A program made the position numbers and the translations under genes. A DNA stretch of 64,000 bases from Afipia massiliensis. Its GTDB lineage: Bacteria; Pseudomonadota; Alphaproteobacteria; Rhizobiales; Xanthobacteraceae. The stretch covers positions 4,093,501 to 4,157,500 of the forward strand of contig NZ_LBIA02000001.1 in NCBI RefSeq assembly GCF_001006325.2. The letters are read 5' to 3'. Below, in pieces: positions 38,522-46,624 of this stretch; within the stretch, counting starts at the first letter, position 1, and the number at the start of each line of letters is the position of its first letter. The notes below the pieces were generated by a model that made no database searches, was not told where the DNA came from, and was given only the letters and a program-made list of their open reading frames with translations.

Positions 38522-39292
38522 ATGCAAACGATCAACGACTATTGCAACGTCACCCGTCGCGACAACGGCATCGCACAATTAACGATCACCAACGCCGGAC
38601 CTCTCAACATCATGAACTCGGCAGTGATCTACGGCGTTCGCGAAGGGCTGGAATTGCTTGGGAAGGACCGCGACATTCGCGTGTTGATTGTCAGAGGTTC
38701 CGGCGAGAAAAGCATGATCGGCGGCGCGGACATCAAGGAGATGGCGACACTCGATCAGGTCTCGGCTGAAAAATTCATCACCGGGTTGCGCGACCTCTGC
38801 GAAGCTGTCCGGCAGTTTCCAACGCCGGTGATTGCGCGGCTGCGCGGATGGTGTCTCGGAGGCGGACTTGAGTTTGCCGCAGCATGCGATCTGAGGATCG
38901 CATCGCAAGAGGCGAAGTTCGCAATGCCGGAGGTCAAGGTTGGTATCCCCTCGGTGATCCACGCGGCCTTGTTGCCAAGGTTGATCGGCTGGGGACGCGC
39001 GCGCTGGCTAATCCTGACTGCGGCCACGATCGATGCGCCGACCGCATTGAACTGGGGACTTGTCGATCAGGTCGTTTCCGAAGCCGATCTTGACGAGGCG
39101 ATCACAACCGCAGCCTCCGCCATCGCCGAATGCGGACCGGAAGCCATGCGAAATCAGAAGGCCCTCTTGAGGGAGTGGGAAGAACTCCCACTTACGGAAT
39201 CGATCAATTTAAGCGTCGGCGTGTTCGGAAAATCGTTCCTGACCGGCGAACCCCAGCGCCACATGCAGGCTTTTCTCGACAGACGAAAATAG
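38522..39292 (+). CDS. Enoyl-CoA hydratase/isomerase (crotonase)
   Basis: 256 residues from the ATG at 38522; the open frame upstream is antisense to the TetR gene. Crotonase motifs: MIGGADIKEM (oxyanion), GWCLGGGLEFAAACDLR with one catalytic Glu, and FAMPEVKVGIPS with the second. These support hydratase activity on enoyl-CoA. It is divergent from the TetR regulator and upstream of the thiolase on the same strand, with a 191-nt gap. Confidence 0.9.
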   Translation: MQTINDYCNVTRRDNGIAQLTITNAGPLNIMNSAVIYGVREGLELLGKDRDIRVLIVRGSGEKSMIGGADIKEMATLDQVSAEKFITGLRDLCEAVRQFPTPVIARLRGWCLGGGLEFAAACDLRIASQEAKFAMPEVKVGIPSVIHAALLPRLIGWGRARWLILTAATIDAPTALNWGLVDQVVSEADLDEAITTAASAIAECGPEAMRNQKALLREWEELPLTESINLSVGVFGKSFLTGEPQRHMQAFLDRRK

Positions 39293-39483
39293 CTCATCCG
39301 ACGCACGAAAATAACTCATGCGAGTTTTGGCATGCCAAGGCATGTTTTAAACGCCGGGCTGCTTGTCCGGACTCGATTCATGCTTTTATTGTCCGGACGC
39401 GGATTGCAATTTCCGCGTCCTTTCATATGATGCATGTCATCTAACACGGTCAGGCTCCGTGCGCGAACCAGGAGAGCTGTTGC

Positions 39484-40677
39484 ATGTCCACCTCCGATCC
39501 CGTTGTCATCGTTTCCGCAGTCCGTACTCCTCTTGGTCGCTTCCAAGGTGATTTGTCCTCGTTCAGCGGACACAATCTCGGCTCGCACGCCATCGGCGCG
39601 GCGCTGGAACGGGCCAAACTGTCGCCCGACCAGATCGACGAAGTTCTGATGGGCTGCGTTCTTCCCGCAGGACAAGGTCAGGCCCCTGCCCGTCAGGCCG
39701 CGCGCGGCGCGAAGTTGCCAGACGCCACCGGCGCAACCACCATTAACAAGGTGTGCGGATCGGGCATGAAAGCCACCATGCTGGCCCATGACCTGATCAA
39801 CGCGGGCTCGGCGAACATCGTTGTATCCGGCGGCATGGAAAGCATGACCAATGCGCCATACCTTCTTCAAAAGGCGCGCGGCGGCTATCGCGTCGGCCAC
39901 GACCGCATCATCGATCACATGATGATGGATGGCCTCGAAGACGCTTACGAGACCGGCCGTTCGATGGGTGACTTCGGCGAAGCCGCCGCTGAAGCCTATC
40001 AGTTCAGCCGCAAGGACCAGGACGACTACGCTGTCGAGACGCTGACGCGGGCGCGTAACGCCGTCCAGAGCGGCGCTTTCAAGAAGGAGATCGCGCCGAT
40101 TTCGGTCAAGGAAAAGGCAGGCGTTCGTCTCGTTGAAAACGATGAACATCCGCTGAAGGTCGACCCCGCCAAGATTCCCAACCTGAAGCCGGCGTTCCGC
40201 CCCAACGGCACCATCACGCCCGCAGCTTCCTCGGCGAATGCCGACGGCGCGGCCGCGCTGGTTTTGACCCGCCGGTCTATTGCAGAACGCGAGGGCCTGC
40301 CGATCCTTGCCGAGATCAAGGGTCACTCGACGCACAGCCAGGCTCCTGACTGGTTCACGACCGCTCCTATTCCCGCAATCCGCAAACTGCTCGAGAAGGT
40401 CGGCTGGAGCGTTAGCGATGTCGATCTGTTCGAAATCAATGAGGCTTTCGCCGTGGTTCCGATGGCAGCCGCCAAGGATCTCGGAATTCCGCGCGATAAG
40501 CTGAACGTCAATGGCGGCGCGTGCGCGCTCGGCCACCCGATCGGCGCAACTGGTGCGCGACTGATCGTGACGTTGCTGCACGCGATGGAGAAGAACAACG
40601 TCCAGCGCGGCATCGCCTCGCTGTGCATCGGCGGCGGCGAAGCAACCGCCATCGCAGTCGAGCGCAAGCTCAACTGA
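39484..40677 (+). CDS. Acetyl-CoA acetyltransferase (thiolase)
   Basis: 397 residues. The catalytic residues are visible: Cys91 in NKVCGSGMKA, His351 in CALGHPIGATG and Cys381 in LCIGGGEA. Biosynthetic or degradative thiolase that joins or splits acetyl-CoA units. Follows the crotonase; the next gene, FabF-like, starts 109 nt on. Distinguishing the PhaA-type from the beta-oxidation-type is not possible here. Confidence 0.94.
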   Translation: MSTSDPVVIVSAVRTPLGRFQGDLSSFSGHNLGSHAIGAALERAKLSPDQIDEVLMGCVLPAGQGQAPARQAARGAKLPDATGATTINKVCGSGMKATMLAHDLINAGSANIVVSGGMESMTNAPYLLQKARGGYRVGHDRIIDHMMMDGLEDAYETGRSMGDFGEAAAEAYQFSRKDQDDYAVETLTRARNAVQSGAFKKEIAPISVKEKAGVRLVENDEHPLKVDPAKIPNLKPAFRPNGTITPAASSANADGAAALVLTRRSIAEREGLPILAEIKGHSTHSQAPDWFTTAPIPAIRKLLEKVGWSVSDVDLFEINEAFAVVPMAAAKDLGIPRDKLNVNGGACALGHPIGATGARLIVTLLHAMEKNNVQRGIASLCIGGGEATAIAVERKLN

Positions 40678-40703
40678 TCGGCGCTGCGCCATTTTGAATA
40701 ATG

Positions 40704-40726
40704 CACCGGCGAGTTTTCCGCCGGTG
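40704..40726 (+). other. Hairpin between thiolase and FabF-like gene
   Basis: CACCGGC (40704-40710) and GCCGGTG (40720-40726) form a 7-bp stem. No T-run follows, so it is not a good intrinsic terminator. Confidence 0.45.
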
Positions 40727-40786
40727 TGGTAAGCCGCATACCCGGCAAGCGGGCTGCGTTGTTTCTCAGCAACCTGTGGTGAGATC

Positions 40787-42067
40787 GTGAAACGAAACAG
40801 CTCCATACGACGGATCGTCGTCACCGGAATGGGCGCCGTCTCGCCGCTCGGCTGCGGCGTCGAGAGCAACTGGTCGCGTTTGATTGCCGGTCAGTCCGGC
40901 ATCCGCGCATTGTCTGACAATGTCGCCGCTGACCTGCCGGTGAAAGCCTGTGGCACTGTGCCCGACATCGTCGACGATCCGGAATTCGGCTTCGATCCCG
41001 ACCGCGCAGTTCAAAAGAAAGACCAGAAGAAGATGGATCGCTTTATCCAGTTCGCCATGCTGGCGGCGGACGAAGCGATCGCGCAGGCCGGATGGGCTCC
41101 TCAGGATGCACGTTCGCGCGAACGCACGGCGACCATCATCGGCTCCGGTGTCGGTGGATTTCCCGCCATCGTCGATGCGGTTCGCACCGCCGATGAACGC
41201 GGCGTTCGCCGGCTGTCACCGTTCACTGTCCCGTCGTTTCTCGTCAACCTCGCCGCCGGACAGGTTTCGATCCGTCATGGCTTCAAGGGGCCGCTGGGTG
41301 CACCCGTGACCGCATGCGCGGCCGGCGTCCAGGCCATCGGGGACGCTGCTCGCCTCTTGCTTGCGGGCGAAGCAGATGTCGCAATCGCGGGTGGAGCCGA
41401 AGCGTGCATCGATCGCGTCAGCCTCGGCGGATTCGCCGCCGCCCGCGCGCTCTCGACCAATTTCAACGATGAGCCGCAACGCGCGTCACGTCCCTTCGAC
41501 CGCGACCGCGACGGCTTTGTGATGGGTGAAGGCGCGGGCATTGTCGTCATCGAAACCCTCGACCACGCACTCAGCCGCGGCGCAACGCCGATCGCCGAAC
41601 TTGTCGGTTATGGCACGACATCGGATGCGTACCATATGACGGCCGGGCCGGAAGATGGCGACGGCGCACGCCGCTCCATCGAAATTGCGCTGCGCCAGGC
41701 CGGCATCTCTCCGACCGAGGTTCAGCATCTCAACGCACATGCGACCTCGACGCCGGTCGGCGACAATGGCGAGCTCGCAGCGATAAAGGCTGTATTCGGC
41801 ACCGAAGGACGAGTCGCAGTCAGCTCCACAAAATCCGCCACCGGTCACCTGCTCGGTGCGGCAGGCGGGCTTGAGGCCATCTTTTCAGTGCTGGCGCTAC
41901 GAGACCAGATCGCGCCGGCCACGCTCAATCTCGATCATCCCGATGCTGCCGCTGAAGGTATCGATCTTGTGCGCGGCGCTGCACGCCCGATGGCCATCGA
42001 GCACGTGTTGTCGAACGGCTTCGGCTTCGGCGGCGTCAACGCGAGCGTTCTGTTTCGCGCCTGGTAA
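40787..42067 (+). CDS. 3-oxoacyl-ACP synthase II-like ketosynthase
   Basis: 426 residues starting at a GTG (40787). The Cys-His-His triad is complete: Cys177 (TACAAGVQ), His318 (NAHATSTPVGD) and His354 (KSATGHLLGAAGG). FabF-type condensing enzyme. It lies apart from the usual fab cluster and 109 nt after a thiolase, so it is more likely an accessory ketosynthase than the housekeeping FabF. No acyl carrier protein gene is adjacent. Confidence 0.93.
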   Translation: MKRNSSIRRIVVTGMGAVSPLGCGVESNWSRLIAGQSGIRALSDNVAADLPVKACGTVPDIVDDPEFGFDPDRAVQKKDQKKMDRFIQFAMLAADEAIAQAGWAPQDARSRERTATIIGSGVGGFPAIVDAVRTADERGVRRLSPFTVPSFLVNLAAGQVSIRHGFKGPLGAPVTACAAGVQAIGDAARLLLAGEADVAIAGGAEACIDRVSLGGFAAARALSTNFNDEPQRASRPFDRDRDGFVMGEGAGIVVIETLDHALSRGATPIAELVGYGTTSDAYHMTAGPEDGDGARRSIEIALRQAGISPTEVQHLNAHATSTPVGDNGELAAIKAVFGTEGRVAVSSTKSATGHLLGAAGGLEAIFSVLALRDQIAPATLNLDHPDAAAEGIDLVRGAARPMAIEHVLSNGFGFGGVNASVLFRAW

Positions 42068-42076
42068 CGGCGCGGA

Positions 42077-42580
42077 TCATATCTTCCTGACTGACGCTTG
42101 CTTCGCAAGCAGGTAGTCTCGCGTCACCGCCGTCGCACCGTGCCCGGGTTTGTACATCAGTTCGTCGGACGAGACCGCCCGGCCTGAGGTGCTCCTTACG
42201 ATCAGTGGTTTGATCGCTGCGCCGCTTTCGCGATCAACAGCAACGACCGGCTCGTTGCCGGGTCCGGACACCCAGCGGTCGCCCCATTGCATGATCGCCA
42301 TCAGCGGAGCCTGAAATTCTTTCGCCTTTTGTGTCGGAACGTACTCGAAACGTGTTCCGCGTTTGCCGACGTCCATTTGCGCCAGCATCCCCTCCTCGAC
42401 GAGATGCCGCAACCGGTCGGTCAGCGTATTCCGTGCGATGCCGAGTCCGCGCATAAAGCCTTCGAACGTTCGAACACCTGCCAGCGCGTCCCGCAGGATC
42501 AGAAGAGACCACGCATCGCCGAGCACCGCGAGCGCACGCGCAATCGAGCAGTTCAGCCGTGCGAAAGAGGGTTCGCGCAT
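42077..42580 (-). CDS. HxlR-family transcriptional regulator
   Basis: 167 residues from the ATG at 42580 (MREPSFARLNCSIARAL), preferred over two earlier in-frame ATGs because GAAGGAA stands 8 nt upstream. The HxlR winged helix is clear: LGDAWSLLILRDAL, GVRTFEGFMRGLGIARNTLTDRLRHLVEEGML and RGTRFEYVPTQK. It is divergent from the reductase gene at 42685, with a TTAGTT dyad in the gap. Confidence 0.92.
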   Translation of the reverse strand: MREPSFARLNCSIARALAVLGDAWSLLILRDALAGVRTFEGFMRGLGIARNTLTDRLRHLVEEGMLAQMDVGKRGTRFEYVPTQKAKEFQAPLMAIMQWGDRWVSGPGNEPVVAVDRESGAAIKPLIVRSTSGRAVSSDELMYKPGHGATAVTRDYLLAKQASVRKI

Positions 42581-42598
42581 ACCAGTCATTTCCTTCAT

Positions 42599-42613
42599 TT
42601 AGTTGCTAACTAA
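42599..42613. promoter_or_regulatory. Candidate HxlR operator
   Basis: TTAGTT-GCT-AACTAA, a perfect 6-bp dyad about 19 nt upstream of the HxlR start. It lies in the 104-nt gap between HxlR and the divergent reductase, where it could control both. A related TAGTTG/ACTAAA pair follows within 25 nt. Confidence 0.55.
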
Positions 42614-42684
42614 TACTAGTTGCCATACTGGACTAAAATAGCATTTTTCGCTCGGCCGCAAAGCGGCGTTTTTGGGAGAACACC

Positions 42685-43662
42685 ATGCATAGCGTTCAAC
42701 TCAATGCGTTTGGCAAGCCATGGGAAGTGGCTGAGACCGTCACTATTCCCGATTCCGGCGCTCCCGGAGTCGGCGAAATCGTGATCGATATGGAGTTCTC
42801 ACCGATCAACCCTTCGGATCTCGTGCTGATGCGTGGCCTTTATGGCGTGAAGCCAAAACTGCCCGCACCCGTCGGCACTGAAGGCGTAGCACGCGTGACC
42901 AAAGTTGGTTCTGGTGTTGCCGAAATCAGGGAAGGCGACCGCGTGCTGTTCCCAAGAGGAACATCGACGTGGCAAACGCGCAGCAAGGTCAAGGCCGACG
43001 GATTGTTTGCGTTGCCGGCCGGTGCGGACCCGCAGCAACTTTCGATGCTGATGGTCAATCCTCCCACGGCATATCTCCTGCTCACGGAGTACGTCTCTCT
43101 CAAGAAGGGAGACTGGGTCATTCAGAGCGCCGGCAATTCTGGTGTCGGTCGCGCGGTCATCGCCATCGCCAAACAGATGGGTGTTCATACCGTCAGCGTC
43201 GTACGCCGTCCTGAGTTGGTCGATGAGTTGAAAAAGCTCGGTGCCGATGTGGTTCTGGTCGAAGGCCCCGATCTGGCCAAACGCGTCGCGGAAGCGACAG
43301 GCAAAGCGAAGATCATGCTTGCGCTCGACAGCGTTGGGGGCCCGGGTCTGATGTCGCTGAACGACTGTCTGGCCAACGGCGGTACGCTGGTCGCCTATGG
43401 TGTCATGAGCGGCGGGCCGGGTCCCTTCTTCACCGCGCCGAACATCTTTCGCGATCTCACGCTCAAGGGCTTCTGGCTGTTGAACTGGTTCAACAAGAGT
43501 CCGCCAGCTCGTGTTGTTGAGGTTCAGAAGAAGATGGCCGGGTGGATCGCAGACGGAACAATCTTTACGCCCGTGGAAGCGACCTACCCGCTCATCGAGT
43601 CCGCAGCCGCGATTTCCCACGCCGCAAAAGGTACGGGAAAAATCCTCTTTAAGGGCTCCTGA
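42685..43662 (+). CDS. Medium-chain dehydrogenase/reductase (2-enoyl thioester reductase-like)
   Basis: 325 residues without the zinc ligands of alcohol dehydrogenases. NADP-binding region VIQSAGNSGVGRAVIAIAKQMG (about 148-170), substrate lobe with GLYGVKPKLPAPVGTEGVA and LFPRGTSTW. Close in layout to MECR/ETR1 enoyl reductases and quinone oxidoreductases. GGGAG lies 7 nt before the ATG. Divergent from HxlR, a common pairing for redox-responsive reductases. Confidence 0.88.
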   Translation: MHSVQLNAFGKPWEVAETVTIPDSGAPGVGEIVIDMEFSPINPSDLVLMRGLYGVKPKLPAPVGTEGVARVTKVGSGVAEIREGDRVLFPRGTSTWQTRSKVKADGLFALPAGADPQQLSMLMVNPPTAYLLLTEYVSLKKGDWVIQSAGNSGVGRAVIAIAKQMGVHTVSVVRRPELVDELKKLGADVVLVEGPDLAKRVAEATGKAKIMLALDSVGGPGLMSLNDCLANGGTLVAYGVMSGGPGPFFTAPNIFRDLTLKGFWLLNWFNKSPPARVVEVQKKMAGWIADGTIFTPVEATYPLIESAAAISHAAKGTGKILFKGS

Positions 43663-43793
43663 CGGCGCGCTTCAAGAACCTCTGGATGGACTGGAGCAAT
43701 GCGCTCCCCGTCGAACCAGCGATGCATGGCTGGGCTTGCCTGTTCAGCGCCGCCGGACTGGCCTAGAAAGAACGGGCATCACCGGAGCGCCCC

Positions 43794-44657
43794 ATGACCC
43801 AGTCCGCCATCGACGACCGCAACGCCGATCAGATCGCCTACTGGAATGGTCCAGCCGGCCGTCACTGGACCGACCGGCAGCAACTTCAGGATGTCGTCCT
43901 TGGGCCGGTGTCCGAAGTCCTGATCGATCGTGCCGACGTAAAGGCCGGAGAAACCGTGATCGATGTCGGCTGCGGCTGCGGAGCCACCTCTTTCGATCTT
44001 CTGAAAAAGGTTGGCCCCGCTGGGCGCGTTATCGGTGTGGACATTTCCGAGCCCATGCTGGGCCGGGCCCGAGAGCTTGCGCCAGCGGGTGGGCGGGTCG
44101 AGTTCGTGCTGGCCGACGCGACCGCCTATCCGTTCGCGCCTGAAAGCGCGGGCGTGCTGTTCTCGCGGTTCGGCGTCATGTTCTTTGCGCACCCATCGGA
44201 CTCTTTCGCCAACATGCGCAAGGCATTGCGGCCGAACGGCCGCCTTGCGTTCGCCTGCTGGCGCACGCCGCGCGACAACCCCTGGATGATGCTCGGCCTG
44301 CAGGAAGCGTACAAGCATGTACCGAAACTTCCGGAAATGAAGCCGGACGATCCGGGTCCATTCTCGTTCGCCAGCGAGGATCGTGTTCGCCGCATTCTTG
44401 ACGAGGCTGGCTTCACCAATATCGAGATGGAGCGGATCGACCTGTCGCTCGACATCGCAACCGGCCGCGGTCTTGAAGCCGCGATTGAGACGACTCTTGC
44501 CATCGGCCCCACCAGCCGCGCGCTTGAGAACCAGCCGCCTGACAAGGTCGAAGCGACCACGCAATCGCTTCGCACGGCACTCGCGGCGCATCAAAAAGGC
44601 GACACGGTCCCGCTCGGCGGCTCGATATGGATCGTGACCGCAGCAAACGGCCGCTAG
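43794..44657 (+). CDS. Class I SAM-dependent methyltransferase
   Basis: 287 residues. Motif I VIDVGCGCGATSFDLL (about 51-66) and VIGVDISEPMLGRA bind S-adenosylmethionine; motif FSRFGVMFFAHP and LRPNGRLAFACW follow. Small-molecule methyltransferase of the UbiE-like group. The substrate is unknown. Stands alone between the reductase and the small basic gene. Confidence 0.9.
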   Translation: MTQSAIDDRNADQIAYWNGPAGRHWTDRQQLQDVVLGPVSEVLIDRADVKAGETVIDVGCGCGATSFDLLKKVGPAGRVIGVDISEPMLGRARELAPAGGRVEFVLADATAYPFAPESAGVLFSRFGVMFFAHPSDSFANMRKALRPNGRLAFACWRTPRDNPWMMLGLQEAYKHVPKLPEMKPDDPGPFSFASEDRVRRILDEAGFTNIEMERIDLSLDIATGRGLEAAIETTLAIGPTSRALENQPPDKVEATTQSLRTALAAHQKGDTVPLGGSIWIVTAANGR

Positions 44658-44766
44658 CCTCCCCGCGTCGTCGCGGCCTTCGTCATCGTTGCTTGCCCAC
44701 CGCAAATCGGAACCTATCGCCGTTTAGGGCGATTATCCGAGGGCAGTATCAATTGCGGAGACAAGC

Positions 44767-45003
44767 ATGGCGCGGAAATATTCAAAGGCAGCGACGAAGA
44801 AAGTCGCGCGTGCATTGCACAAGCGGAAAAAGGGCACGTTGAAGAGCGGAAGATCAGGCAAGACGGTCAAGAGTCGAAAGCAGGCAATCGCTATCGGCCT
44901 TTCGGAAGCGCGAAAGGAAGGAAAAAAAGTGCCCACGAAGAAGTCCGTAACGAAATCCCGCACAACAAAAACAGCGAAGAAAGCCAAGCGATCAAAATCA
45001 TAG
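44767..45003 (+). CDS. DUF6496-type small basic protein
   Basis: 78 residues, about 40 percent Lys plus Arg. The core GTLKSGRSGKTVKSRKQAIA (24-43), followed by IGLSEARKEGKKVP, is the family hallmark; the tail is an extended KKSVTKSRTTKTAKKAKRSK. Likely binds nucleic acid through charge, but no function is established. Confidence 0.85.
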   Translation: MARKYSKAATKKVARALHKRKKGTLKSGRSGKTVKSRKQAIAIGLSEARKEGKKVPTKKSVTKSRTTKTAKKAKRSKS

Positions 45004-45157
45004 CGCGCGGCTCAAGTCCTCCGACGATGGTTGAAAGCCACACCGCGCGGATAATACGAAGCATAGGAAGGGGTTATCCGCAGGAACGCGTCCCCGCCCG
45101 CTCGACAAGGCCAAAACGGGCTTTTAGTCTGCGCCAAACTCGAAACGGGGATAGGAG

Positions 45158-45730
45158 ATGCGACGCGGGATTTGTTGTGCGCTGGCGCTTGCGGTTGCCT
45201 TGTTCTCGCAACCCGCAACAGGCTTCGCACAGACGGACTCCAGCGCGGAAATCACCTTCTGGAATTCGGTGAAGGACTCGCGGAATCCTGCCGAGATCGC
45301 AGCCTATCTCGACAAATATCCAAACGGGAATTTCGCCCCGCTCGCCAAGATTCGCCTTGAATCGCTCAAGCCGAAAGCTCCAGCGCCACCTGCCGAGCAA
45401 TGGGCCGCTATCGGCTTTGCGGCACGCGGAGCATGGGGTGCGGTCTGGCAAAAGGCGACGCGAGATGAGGCGGAGGCGCGCGCACTGACCCTTTGCGTCA
45501 ACAATGGCGGCCGCGGCTGCAAGATTTCCTCAACAACCAAATGCGGCGCGATGGCCTTTTATACCACCCGCATTCGGCGGACCCGTTACTGGGGGGCATA
45601 CACCGCCGAAGCCGCAACGCTCGGTCAGGCTATCGATGCCGCCTCGGCACGCTGCCGCAAGGAGGGACGTAGCCCGGCGGATTGCAACATTCGCGCTTCG
45701 TTCTGCGCCGATGGCAGCCACAAGAGCTGA
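45158..45730 (+). CDS. Secreted DUF4189 protein
   Basis: 190 residues. A signal peptide (about 1-24, ending GFAQ) is followed by SAEITFWNSVKDSRNPAEIAAYLDKYPNG-type helical region (about 26-66) and a C-terminal DUF4189 domain (about 85-185) with WAAIGFAARGAWG and four cysteine-containing groups (LCVNN, GCKISS, RCRKEG, FCADG). Exported. It ends 15 nt before the convergent transglutaminase gene. Confidence 0.88.
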   Translation: MRRGICCALALAVALFSQPATGFAQTDSSAEITFWNSVKDSRNPAEIAAYLDKYPNGNFAPLAKIRLESLKPKAPAPPAEQWAAIGFAARGAWGAVWQKATRDEAEARALTLCVNNGGRGCKISSTTKCGAMAFYTTRIRRTRYWGAYTAEAATLGQAIDAASARCRKEGRSPADCNIRASFCADGSHKS

Positions 45731-45745
45731 CCGTCCCGGCGGGTA

Positions 45746-46624
45746 TTATTCCGCCGGGATCACATCCACCGCCACGGCCAACTTCTGTTTGCGCGACCCG
45801 ACGATCACACCATCAACCGGCGAAACATCCGTGTAATCGCGGCCGACGGCCAGAACGACGTGGTCGTTGCCGATCACCAGATCGTTGGTCGGATCGAAGC
45901 CCATCCAGCCGATCTCCGCTCCGCACCAGACCGAGACCCATGCATGCGTCGCGTCCGCGCCCTGAAGCCGCGGGCTGCCCGGCGGCGGCGTGGTTCGCAG
46001 ATATCCGCTGACATAGGCTGCCGGTAGCCCAAGGCCGCGTAGTCCCGCGATCATGACGTGCGCAAAATCCTGGCACACGCCGCGCCGCTTCTCAAACACG
46101 TCCCGCAACGGCGTTGAAATTTCCGTCGCTTTGGAGTCGTAGACAAAGTCCTGATTGATCCGCCGCATCAGGTCCGCAGTCGAACCGAATATTCCGGCAT
46201 CCGACGGAAAACTTGCCGCTGCATACTCCGTGACCGGTGACAGGATGGGCACCAGCGGGCTTGCGAACAGGTAGCCCACCGGAGAACTCGCCGCGAGACC
46301 ATTCGTCGTGAAAGCAGCCTCGCGCACCTTCTCCCAGGGCGGAGATTTCATGTCGAGAGGTGGCGCGGCACGCGCGACATCCACGCGCGATCGCGCATCG
46401 ATCCGCAAAACACGATGAGCAGCCTCGATCACGATGCTTTCGGTACGGATTCCGAAAAAGTCCGTCCTCACCGTGCGCTCCAGCGGGCCCGGCTTGATCT
46501 CGACGCTATGCGAGATCAATTGCTGGCCATCACCAGTTTTCGGTTCAAGCCTTAGTGAACACCGCGCGAAGCTGACTGCGCTTTCATAAGAGTATGTCGT
46601 GACATGACGGATGTCGTAGATCAC
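45746..46624 (-). CDS. Transglutaminase-like protease/amidase
   Basis: 292 residues starting at a GTG whose last bases overlap the upstream stop (GTGA). Transglutaminase-core triad: Cys in RRGVCQDFAHV, His in DATHAWVSVW and Asp in GWMGFDPTN. The N-terminal beta domain contains YDIRHVTTYSYE. It is last in a three-gene operon with the ATP-grasp/alpha-E protein and the DUF2126 protein. The set is found together in many bacteria and thought to make or cut peptide-like bonds; the product is unknown. Confidence 0.92.
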   Translation of the reverse strand: MIYDIRHVTTYSYESAVSFARCSLRLEPKTGDGQQLISHSVEIKPGPLERTVRTDFFGIRTESIVIEAAHRVLRIDARSRVDVARAAPPLDMKSPPWEKVREAAFTTNGLAASSPVGYLFASPLVPILSPVTEYAAASFPSDAGIFGSTADLMRRINQDFVYDSKATEISTPLRDVFEKRRGVCQDFAHVMIAGLRGLGLPAAYVSGYLRTTPPPGSPRLQGADATHAWVSVWCGAEIGWMGFDPTNDLVIGNDHVVLAVGRDYTDVSPVDGVIVGSRKQKLAVAVDVIPAE

